The position numbers and the translations under genes are program-made. Shown here in pieces: positions 22,306-28,838 of a DNA stretch of 64,000 bases. Below the pieces are notes generated by a model. That model saw nothing but the letters and a program-made list of their open reading frames with translations, had not been told where the DNA came from and did no database searches. The DNA comes from Streptococcus oralis (GTDB lineage Bacteria; Bacillota; Bacilli; Lactobacillales; Streptococcaceae), in assembly GCF_019929345.1 (NCBI RefSeq), contig NZ_JAHZPJ010000008.1, forward strand, positions 25,169-89,168, given 5' to 3'. Numbering within the stretch: position 1 is the stretch's first letter; each line of letters starts with the position of its first letter.

Positions 22306-22378
22306 AACGGATAGAGGTTTTCCATCTCCCCTTGAAACAGTTCATTCTGCAGTAGGAGGTGGGACACCTCTATTTTTA
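22306..22378 (+). ncRNA. Putative tandem small RNA, unit 2
   Basis: Promoter: -35 TTGCGT (22271-22276), 17-nt spacer, -10 TATAAT (22294-22299). ATAGAGGT (22311-22318) pairs with ACCTCTAT (22366-22373), followed by TTTT. An inner 8-bp helix forms between CCATCTCC and GGAGGTGG. Same plan as the units on both sides with different stem sequence. Confidence 0.65.
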
Positions 22379-22436
22379 TAATTGCTAACCTCCGATTATA
22401 CTTGTACTAGAAATTTTTTTGAGTTATAATTAAGTT

Positions 22437-22501
22437 AAGGTAAAGGTGGTCTAACGCCCATGAAGTAGCTTGCTGTGGAGGCGGTGGGTCACCTTTATTT
22501 G
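22437..22501 (+). ncRNA. Putative tandem small RNA, unit 3
   Basis: Promoter: -35 TTGTAC (22402-22407), 17-nt spacer, -10 TATAAT (22425-22430). TAAAGGTG (22441-22448) pairs with CACCTTTA (22490-22497), then TTT. An inner CGCC/GGCG helix is possible. Confidence 0.65.
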
Positions 22502-22533
22502 ATTTTAAAATCAAGAAGATGTATAATTAAGTC

Positions 22534-22599
22534 GAGAAAGAAGCATGGTTTTCCCGCCCAAAAGCTCTATAGCTGTGGGAGAGTCATTCTTCTTTTTTA
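22534..22599 (+). ncRNA. Putative tandem small RNA, unit 4
   Basis: Promoter: -35 TTGATT (22499-22504, overlapping the end of unit 3), 17-nt spacer, -10 TATAAT (22522-22527). AAAGAAG (22537-22543) pairs with CTTCTTT (22589-22595), followed by a T run; an apical AGCT-CTAT-AGCT hairpin lies in the loop. Confidence 0.65.
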
Positions 22600-22618
22600 T
22601 CTCTCAAAAGAGAACGAA

Positions 22619-22646
22619 AAAGCCGTCTCAATCTTTGAAACGGCTA
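22619..22646. terminator. Hairpin after the tandem RNA units
   Basis: AGCCGT pairs with ACGGCT around a 13-nt loop; it may back up termination of unit 4. From 22647 to 22886 the sequence is AT-rich without a supportable gene; a small GTGGAC-TA-GTGTCCAC palindrome sits at 22860-22876. Confidence 0.4.
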
Positions 22647-22886
22647 TGAAATCAATCTAGCAAATATCTAAGCAAACCCAGAAAAAATGGATTGAAATGA
22701 TAATTCAATAGAGATATACTATTATCTTTCATATACCGATACAATAATTGTTTTGTAGTACTACTTATTTCTTTATATAATCTATCCAATGAACAATTCC
22801 TCCTTACATGCAATCCCAAACAAACTAAACCTATTTGATTGAATTGTTTATATTAAAAAGGTGGACTAGTGTCCACTAAAGATAAT

Positions 22887-22964
22887 GAGGCAGTCGGGAC
22901 TCGAACCCGAAGCGGTTGCTCTTATATTATTTTGTCCTCACCTAGATTATCACTCAGCTACCTC
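22887..22964 (-). tRNA. tRNA-like sequence, probably degenerate
   Basis: On the minus strand GAGGTAG at the 5' end pairs with CTGCCTC at the 3' end (7 bp, one G-T), and a perfect T-arm, TCGGG-TTCGAGT-CCCGA, sits at the right distance. A box-A-like TAGCTGAGTG is also present. However, no normal D-arm or anticodon stem can be drawn in the 40 central bases, so this is more likely a tRNA relic or mimic than a working tRNA. No anticodon is assigned. Confidence 0.4.
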
Positions 22965-23403
22965 AGAACCGCATGAAACTGCCAATGATAAAAATATTTC
23001 TTTCATAGTAAACTCCTCTTTAATTTTTAACCAAGATAATGTTAGGCTCATCATTGAAATAAAGATTGAGATTGACATAGAAAATCCAAATGAGCTACAA
23101 AATATTGCAAGCTACTATCAACCATTCTATTGGTTAACACTAGTTTGGAAAGCCCTTTAATTATATCATTTTATTCAAATCTTATCAAGAAACAATTTAA
23201 TTCTTCGTATAAGTATTTCTAAAACATACACATATTTATACTGTTTACAACAGAAAATAGTTTTTGAAGCATTATCTATTCCTATAGCCAATTAAACTTT
23301 AGTTAGACAACATTAATTTCTAATGTTCCTACATAACATCATTTCCCTTTTCTAAACGTCTTCTTCCTTTCTTCTATAAACTCAATCAATTCCTTCTTGA
23401 AGA

Positions 23404-23625
23404 TTGCTTTTTCTTCTTCGCAAGTATATCCCTGCTCTCATCACTTCTATCCTTTGTTTTCCTGTCAGTGCTTATTTGATTACAGACATCGTGCATTTAT
23501 GGCGAGTTTCGACTAGCGAATTTTTCCTATTTTCACTAGTCGGTTCAGGCATCGTCGTCATCAATCTCCTCTTTGCTCTCTGGCTCGGAAAAAAATATTC
23601 CGTCTGGCTTGCCCATAACCATTAA
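23404..23625 (+). pseudogene. Remnant of a small membrane protein gene
   Basis: A 73-codon frame with two to three hydrophobic helices (ALITSILCFPVSAYLITDIV; FFLFSLVGSGIVVINLLFAL) ends in KKYSVWLAHNH. It opens with TTG directly after a stop and has no ribosome site, while a proper terminator follows it. It looks like the 3' part of a gene whose start has been lost. Family unknown. Confidence 0.45.
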
Positions 23626-23627
23626 CA

Positions 23628-23665
23628 AAAGTTCCTTGCAATTTCATTTTGCAGGGAATTTTTTA
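23628..23665 (+). terminator. Terminator after the membrane-protein remnant
   Basis: AGTTCCTTGCAA pairs with TTGCAGGGAATT, followed by six T. Confidence 0.7.
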
Positions 23666-23698
23666 TCCTCCTTCACAGTTAAGAAGTGTTCTATGGTT

Positions 23699-23773
23699 TT
23701 TTAAGACAAAGCAAAAAGCCCACTGTTGTAGGCTTTCTGTAAGATATTTCTTAAAATTAAAGCATTTTGTTGT
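23699..23773 (-). repeat. rpsD 3' end and terminator (original copy)
   Basis: Contains the last codons of rpsD and a terminator hairpin (AAAGCC...GGCTTT then T on the minus strand, about 23711-23736). The same 75 bp with three changes are found at 21524-21598. Confidence 0.9.
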
Positions 23774-24368
23774 AGAATTCAACGACAAGTGCTTCGTTGA
23801 TTTCTGGGTTGATTTCGTCGCGTTCTGGCAAGCGAGTCAATGAACCTTCCAATTTTTCAGCGTCGAATGATACGAATGCTGGACGTCCAAGAGTAGCTTC
23901 TACTGCTTCAAGGATAGCTGGAACTTTCAATGATTTTTCACGAACTGAGATCACTTGACCTGGAGTTACGCGGTATGATGGGATATCAACGCGTTTTCCG
24001 TCAACAAGGATGTGACCGTGGTTTACGAATTGACGAGCTTGACGACGAGTAGTCGCAAGACCAAGACGGTAAACAACGTTATCCAAACGACGCTCCAAAA
24101 GAAGCATGAAGTTGAAACCTAGGATTCCGCCTTTAATTTTTGTAGCTTGTACGAACAAGTTACGGAATTGTTTTTCACCTACACCGTAAGTGAAACGAAG
24201 TTTTTGTTTTTCAGCCAATTGCAAACCGTATTCTGACAATTTAGAACGGTTGTTTGGTCCGTGTTGTCCTGGTACGTAGTTACGACGTGCCAATTCTTTA
24301 CCTGTACCTGTAAGTGAAAGGCCAAGGCGACGAGCTTGTTTCCAAGATGGTCCTGTATAACGTGACAT
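23757..24368 (-). CDS. rpsD: 30S ribosomal protein S4
   Basis: 203 residues, full length. The start [19 protein letters not shown], the S4 RNA-binding domain (about 93-155: [20 protein letters not shown] and [13 protein letters not shown]) and the end [12 protein letters not shown] are typical. It nucleates 30S assembly at 16S rRNA. An AGGAGG site precedes the ATG. It is monocistronic with a long leader, which is usual for S4 autoregulation in Firmicutes. Confidence 0.97.
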   Translation of the reverse strand: MSRYTGPSWKQARRLGLSLTGTGKELARRNYVPGQHGPNNRSKLSEYGLQLAEKQKLRFTYGVGEKQFRNLFVQATKIKGGILGFNFMLLLERRLDNVVYRLGLATTRRQARQFVNHGHILVDGKRVDIPSYRVTPGQVISVREKSLKVPAILEAVEATLGRPAFVSFDAEKLEGSLTRLPERDEINPEINEALVVEFYNKML

Positions 24369-24556
24369 GTGTATGTCCTCCTGATATAAATAATATTTTG
24401 GTGGAAATAGTCACTTAGAAAGCCCTGATTCGTGCAGATGCCCTTCGCCTAAACAGCCAAGGTTACTTGTCATAAGACACCTGTTGACGAGCTTCATGCT
24501 TTCCTGCTGCTATTTCACACAAAGGTTATTGTACCATGAAAAGCTAGATTTGTAAA
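24369..24556 (-). promoter_or_regulatory. rpsD promoter and leader
   Basis: Promoter on the minus strand: -35 TTTACA (24551-24556), 17-nt spacer, extended -10 TGG-TACAAT (24528-24533). The leader of about 150 nt before the ATG can form structure (for example around 24430-24480), as expected if S4 represses its own translation; the S4-binding role is inferred from the family. Confidence 0.6.
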
Positions 24557-24563
24557 GGGATTT
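24504..24563. repeat. rpsD promoter segment, copy next to rpsD
   Basis: This 60-bp stretch, which includes the rpsD promoter, recurs at 26962-27021 with six changes clustered around the -10. The two copies enclose about 2.4 kb of extra genes. Confidence 0.9.
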
Positions 24564-24616
24564 ATAAGTTGAACTAAATTATTTTAATATTGCAGTGTCA
24601 ACAAACAGCACTCCCT

Positions 24617-25024
24617 CTATCTTTCTAAGTGGTTTTTTAGAATGAAAATAGAGTGAGGAACATCTGAAAAGACTTGACTTAAAAATTCTAGATGTTGCTT
24701 GTCTTCACTATCCAAAGATACAGTATGTTTTACATTTACAGTGCCATCATTATTCTCAATGATCTGATGACCAAAAAGGATATCTCCAAACGGAGTCGCT
24801 GTTTTATCCCAAAATTCCTCAAAGGGTTTGACAAGTGTCAGCTGATATTCCATTGGGGGCATTCCTTCGAGTTCCATCATCCCACAAGATCCTGTCTTAA
24901 ATTCACCATTTAATGTAATATTTTTTAAATCTTCTTCCCAGTCATACCACTTTTCAATATTTTCATAGTAGGCCCATACATCTTCTTTTGATGCTTTTAT
25001 GGTTAAACTAAAACTAAATTCCAT
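24617..25024 (-). CDS. SRPBCC (START/polyketide-cyclase-like) protein
   Basis: 135 residues. The opening FSFSLTIKASKEDVWAYYENIEKWYDWEEDL is the standard SRPBCC start (helix after strand 1), and the C-terminal helix closes the hydrophobic pocket. Such proteins bind or convert small hydrophobic ligands; the ligand here is unknown. AGGAG lies 8 nt before the ATG. It is in the inserted block between the two rpsD promoter copies. Confidence 0.75.
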   Translation of the reverse strand: MEFSFSLTIKASKEDVWAYYENIEKWYDWEEDLKNITLNGEFKTGSCGMMELEGMPPMEYQLTLVKPFEEFWDKTATPFGDILFGHQIIENNDGTVNVKHTVSLDSEDKQHLEFLSQVFSDVPHSIFILKNHLER

Positions 25025-25123
25025 TACAATAACTCCTTTATAATATGTATACTTATTATAAGTGTTTTTATGATGTTTGTCAAATGATTTTTCATCATAG
25101 CATTAGCATTTCTTCTAAATGGG

Positions 25124-25870
25124 CTACCTGCTTTGGTTCTGCTTTTCATACTGATAAAATGGGATAAGAACGATGTCTTGGTCGTATGGCTTGATTTTCG
25201 CTCTCTTATTTAACCATTCCGGCAATAGTGCGATTCCTTTCCCGTTTTCAACTAAGCTGATAATGTTCTCAAATGAATCAATTTCTACAACTGATTTTAA
25301 ATGAGCAAACTTCATTAAGCTTTGTTTTCTAAAAGGACAATTTTCATCTTTATTAACGAATATAGGCATTTCCTCACTAGCCTTTATGTTGCTCGAACAA
25401 GCATAAACTGACTCAATATGTCCGATAGTCTCATCATAATGCTTTAAATTTTCAATTTTTTGAAAGCAAAAAATTTTATCAAAGTCTTCCTGATGAGCAA
25501 TGATTGGTATATCCGAAGTTTTTTGGATATTAATTTTGCTTTTATCCAAATCAATTGTTTGCGAATTATTAATATCGTGATTAAATAACAATTCTGAAAT
25601 TAAGATGGATATTTTCGAGATTTCACATTTCTGCTTTAATTTCTCTAAATTGTTAGAAGTTTCCTTACAAAATTGATAAAATAAGTCTCCACTTTCTGTC
25701 GGAACTAAACCATTATATTTTCTGTAAAATAATTTCGTATCTAATTCAGTCTCAAACACTTTCAATCTAGCGCTGAGATTAGATTGCGCATATTGTAAGA
25801 TCTTTGAACTTTTGTTTATTGATCTTGTCTCATAGATCGTCACAAAAATGCTCATATCATTAAAATTCAT
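25124..25870 (-). CDS. LysR-family transcription regulator
   Basis: 248 residues. N-terminal winged-helix: MNFNDMSIFVTIYETRSINKSSKILQ then YAQSNLSARLKVFETEL and LFYRKYNGLVPTESG, clear LysR pattern. The effector domain is shorter than the usual ~300-residue proteins but ends naturally (GIALLPEWLNKR segment). It is divergent from the DUF4865 gene, with 108 bp between; LysR proteins usually control such a divergent neighbour. AT-rich. Confidence 0.85.
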   Translation of the reverse strand: MNFNDMSIFVTIYETRSINKSSKILQYAQSNLSARLKVFETELDTKLFYRKYNGLVPTESGDLFYQFCKETSNNLEKLKQKCEISKISILISELLFNHDINNSQTIDLDKSKINIQKTSDIPIIAHQEDFDKIFCFQKIENLKHYDETIGHIESVYACSSNIKASEEMPIFVNKDENCPFRKQSLMKFAHLKSVVEIDSFENIISLVENGKGIALLPEWLNKRAKIKPYDQDIVLIPFYQYEKQNQSR

Positions 25871-25978
25871 TTAAAACACCCTATCACTTTTTATGATAAT
25901 TATATCATTTTTAAGTATTATTCAACATGATATAAATCATTTATACTGTCAATAGTTCATTAGAAAAGGGGTACTGCT

Positions 25979-26497
25979 ATGCAAGCAATGCAATATACTA
26001 TAAAATTACCATCAGATTATGATATGGATATCATTAGACAACGTGTCCGAAATACAGGTCATTTAATGGATGGATTCGACGATTTGTTTTTCAAAGTTTA
26101 TTTAATCTCTGAAAAGTCTGAAGGCCAATTATTTAACAGTTACTGTCCGCTATATATTTGGAAAAATACCAACGGAATGACAAAATTCATATTTGATGGT
26201 TACTTTGATCATATTTTAAATTCTTTTGGCTGGCAGAATATTGAAATCGGAGTGACTTCATCAGTCGAAATATCTGATCATTTTGACTCAAGTAAATATG
26301 CTACATTGGAAATCATTGATATAGAAGCGTCTGAAAGTTTAAAATCCTTTACCATTCACGAGCAAATGCAAAACAACGAAAGTGGCAAAGTCGTTATTTT
26401 CAATCCTGATAAATGGAAAAAATGTATTTTTACTTTTTATACCAATAAACCCGATACACAACTACCAACATTTGAAATTTTGCATATTTCACAATAA
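25979..26497 (+). CDS. DUF4865-family protein (putative monooxygenase-like)
   Basis: 172 residues. The start MQAMQYTIKLPSDYDMDIIRQRV and the following TGHLMDGFDDLFFKVYLI fit the DUF4865 family, whose members are small proteins often beside LysR regulators. AAAGGGG lies upstream of the ATG. Function is not known; a dimeric alpha+beta barrel fold is an inference. Confidence 0.7.
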   Translation: MQAMQYTIKLPSDYDMDIIRQRVRNTGHLMDGFDDLFFKVYLISEKSEGQLFNSYCPLYIWKNTNGMTKFIFDGYFDHILNSFGWQNIEIGVTSSVEISDHFDSSKYATLEIIDIEASESLKSFTIHEQMQNNESGKVVIFNPDKWKKCIFTFYTNKPDTQLPTFEILHISQ

Positions 26498-26618
26498 GTA
26501 GCATATGATAAGTAATAGGGAAATGCCTGAGCAAACAATTTTTCATTTTTTTTGCACACTATGATAGTATACTTGCTCTTCCCAAAATTGTATGACCTTT
26601 ACTGTCATCGGCTAAATG

Positions 26619-26649
26619 AAAAAATCGCTACGACATGTAACGATTTTTT
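26619..26649. terminator. Convergent terminator
   Basis: AAAAAATCG pairs with CGATTTTTT around a 13-nt loop. It separates the DUF4865 gene and the convergent thioredoxin pseudogene. Confidence 0.75.
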
Positions 26650-26659
26650 GGCTATGCTA

Positions 26660-26995
26660 TTAACTCAATTCGGCGATAATAGCCTTCAGTTGCTCCTTAG
26701 TATGAACACCAGCCACTTGCTTAACGACTTAACCGTCTTTCTTGAACAAAAGGGTCGGAATGGACATAATGCCGAATTCACGGGCAATATTTGGATTCTC
26801 ATCCACATCTATTTTAAGGATTTTCAGTTCATCTTCACGAACTTCCTCTGCCAATTGCTCTAAGATAGGCGCCTGCATACAGCATGGACCACACCATGTT
26901 GCCCAAAAATCAATCAGAACCAGTCCGTCTTTTGTCTCTTCAACAAATGTTGCATCTGTAACTGCTGCTATTTCACACAAAATCCGTTCTACCAT
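26660..26995 (-). pseudogene. Broken thioredoxin gene
   Basis: From VTDATF onward the frame is a thioredoxin with the active site WCGPC (then Cys instead of Arg/Lys), the cis-proline segment IMSIPTLLF and the usual length. Two lesions are visible. A TAA at 26731-26729 stops translation after KKDG, yet the same frame continues VVKQVAGVHTKEQLK to a normal end IIAELS and stop at 26660. The first 11 codons are not thioredoxin: they come from the duplicated rpsD promoter segment. It is likely non-functional. Confidence 0.85.
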
Positions 26996-27021
26996 GAAAA
27001 GCTAGATTTGTAAAGGGATTT
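26962..27021. repeat. rpsD promoter segment, distal copy
   Basis: Copy of 24504-24563 (54 of 60 positions equal). The -35 TTTACA is kept but the -10 has become TAGAAC, so it is probably inactive. It is fused to the thioredoxin pseudogene on one side and adjoins the TCS08 kinase end on the other, the likely original neighbour of rpsD. Confidence 0.9.
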
Positions 27022-27028
27022 TACGCCT

Positions 27029-28063
27029 TTATTTCAAATTGAGGCTGAATGTAAACTTGCTTCCTAAGCCATATTGACTTTCTGCTGTGATTTCGCCACC
27101 AAGCTGATGGGCTAGTTCTCGAGCAATCGCAAGACCTAAGCCATGCCCACCTGTCTTCATATTGCGTGAAGTTTCTACACGATAAAGTCGTTTAAAAATC
27201 TTTTCCAAATCCTCAGGAAGGATTCCCTGCCCCTCGTCTTTCACACTGATTGTCAGCTCTTGTTCTGTTAATTGGGCAAGAACCTCGATTCTGGTTCCTG
27301 GTTCTGAATATTTAAAGGCATTGTTTAACAAATTGACCAGAATACGAGAAAGTTTGTCAGAATGGCTCTTGATTTTCGCCGACTCAGGTGACACTTGAAT
27401 ATAAACATCTCGCTCCTCTTGTTCAATCTGGAGTTGGAATTCACTCATTGACTCAATCAACAGCTGATCTAAAAAGACCTCTTCGACTTCTTCATCGGCA
27501 GTATCTTGAGGTTGTGTGTTAAGAGTCAAAACATCCAATTCCTCCACTAGCTTGTTTAGACGCTCGGTTTGCCGACCAATCGTGGCTAAGTAGTGGAGTC
27601 GCTCCTCTTCCTTAATCACTCCATCTAGAATTCCCTCAACAGTAACCTGAATGGAGGTAATGGGAGTTTTAATATCATGAGAGAGCTGCGCAATCATCAT
27701 TCTCTTTTCTTGCTCGCTCTCATCAAGTGATTGAAAGGTAGCCTGCAAATTGTGGGACATGTCATTAAAAGCCTGGCCCAGCTCTTGAAATTCTAATGGG
27801 CCTTTGGTTTCGATTTCTGTACTGAAATCCTTGCTTGCTATATCCTGAGCTTGTTTTTTCAAATGTTTCAGAGAAGAGAACACAGGCGACAAGAGAAAGA
27901 TGCTCACTGCAGCGCCAATGAAACTAGCAATCAAGGTCATTCCAACTAGAAAGTAAACTTCACTTTTCTCGATCAACATTCGTTGGACTGCCCAGAAAAC
28001 GACCAAAATCGTTAGTAGAGTCGACACTAGATACCCCACTAAAATATAGTTTTTTAATTTCAT
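27029..28063 (-). CDS. hk08: Sensor histidine kinase of TCS08 (SaeS-like)
   Basis: 344 residues. Two membrane helices (about 7-29 and 38-60) with a very short outer loop, a HAMP-like linker (about 61-115), the H-box QLSHDIKTPITSIQ with the phosphorylated His near 130, and the N, G1 and G2 boxes (NLLNNAFKYS; VKDEGQGI; GGHGLGLAIARELA). It overlaps the regulator gene by 4 nt. TCS08 in pneumococci controls pilus, PavB and other surface genes (known from the family). Confidence 0.9.
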   Translation of the reverse strand: MKLKNYILVGYLVSTLLTILVVFWAVQRMLIEKSEVYFLVGMTLIASFIGAAVSIFLLSPVFSSLKHLKKQAQDIASKDFSTEIETKGPLEFQELGQAFNDMSHNLQATFQSLDESEQEKRMMIAQLSHDIKTPITSIQVTVEGILDGVIKEEERLHYLATIGRQTERLNKLVEELDVLTLNTQPQDTADEEVEEVFLDQLLIESMSEFQLQIEQEERDVYIQVSPESAKIKSHSDKLSRILVNLLNNAFKYSEPGTRIEVLAQLTEQELTISVKDEGQGILPEDLEKIFKRLYRVETSRNMKTGGHGLGLAIARELAHQLGGEITAESQYGLGSKFTFSLNLK

Positions 28064-28758
28064 TTTCTACCTCTTGGTCTTTCCATCTTATAGCCCAAAC
28101 CCCAGACAGTTTTGATAGCAGGAGCATTTGAATTCGTATACTTGGTCAACTCTTGCCTCAAAGCATGGATATGAACATTGAGTGTATTGGTATCATCCAC
28201 ATAGTCCTCTTGCCATACCTTCTCGTAAAGTTCCGTCTTTGAAAAGACTCTCTCGGGATTGCTGGCTAATATCCATAGAAGTTCAAAGGATTTTACTGTC
28301 AATTCCAAAGGTTGATCCCCAATGCGAACTTCATGAGTCACATGGTTGATTACCAAGTCACCAAACTCGATCTGTTCTGTCTCTCCTCCACGGCTAAGGC
28401 GACGCAAGATATTATTCACTCTTAAAACCAATTCGCGTGGGCTAAAGGGTTTGACTATAAAATCATCTGCCCCCAAACTTAATCCATAAATCTTATCCTG
28501 TTCGCTTGTCTTAGCAGTTGTAAAGAGGAAGGGTTGATCCGGAGCGATATACTGAACTTCACTGATAAAATCATAACCATCCATATTGGGCATCATGATA
28601 TCTGTGATAATGAGGTCGATAGATTTTTTTCTAAAAAGCTCTAATCCCTCCTTGCCATCATGGGCGACCAAAACGTCGTAACCTGCCTGTATAAGATAGC
28701 GGTTTTGAATATCTAGAATATCTATCTCATCATCAACCAGCAAAATTGTCTTTTTCAT
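28060..28758 (-). CDS. rr08: Response regulator of TCS08 (OmpR/SaeR type)
   Basis: 232 residues. Receiver domain with acid pocket DDE, phospho-acceptor Asp in IIITDIMMP and Lys in VKPFSPREL; then an OmpR-type winged helix (about 130-228: LELTVKSFELLWILASNPERV). First gene of the two-gene unit. The neighbouring pavB gene, transcribed in the same direction upstream, is a likely target. Confidence 0.92.
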   Translation of the reverse strand: MKKTILLVDDEIDILDIQNRYLIQAGYDVLVAHDGKEGLELFRKKSIDLIITDIMMPNMDGYDFISEVQYIAPDQPFLFTTAKTSEQDKIYGLSLGADDFIVKPFSPRELVLRVNNILRRLSRGGETEQIEFGDLVINHVTHEVRIGDQPLELTVKSFELLWILASNPERVFSKTELYEKVWQEDYVDDTNTLNVHIHALRQELTKYTNSNAPAIKTVWGLGYKMERPRGRK

Positions 28759-28780
28759 CTGACACTCCTTCGATAAAAAC

Positions 28781-28808
28781 AGTGTTATACTTGCTTTAGT
28801 ATAACACT
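28781..28808. promoter_or_regulatory. Perfect inverted repeat between pavB and TCS08
   Basis: AGTGTTATACT, a 6-nt loop, AGTATAACACT: a perfect 11-bp palindrome in the 80-bp gap between the pavB stop and rr08. On the minus strand it is followed by TGTTTTTA, so it may be the pavB terminator; it also holds TATACT-like boxes and could be an operator for rr08. Confidence 0.6.
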
Positions 28809-28838
28809 ATTTTCTCTAATGTTTAAGTGATTTGAATC

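Noticed and set aside
22133..22600. CiaR-dependent csRNAs as identity of the tandem units
   Set aside because: The TTTAAG-5-TTTAAG direct repeat required for CiaR control is not seen at the promoters.
22885..23160. 91-codon open frame MRQSGLEPEAVAL...
   Set aside because: Its first third runs through the tRNA-like sequence, there is no ribosome site, and composition is not protein-like.
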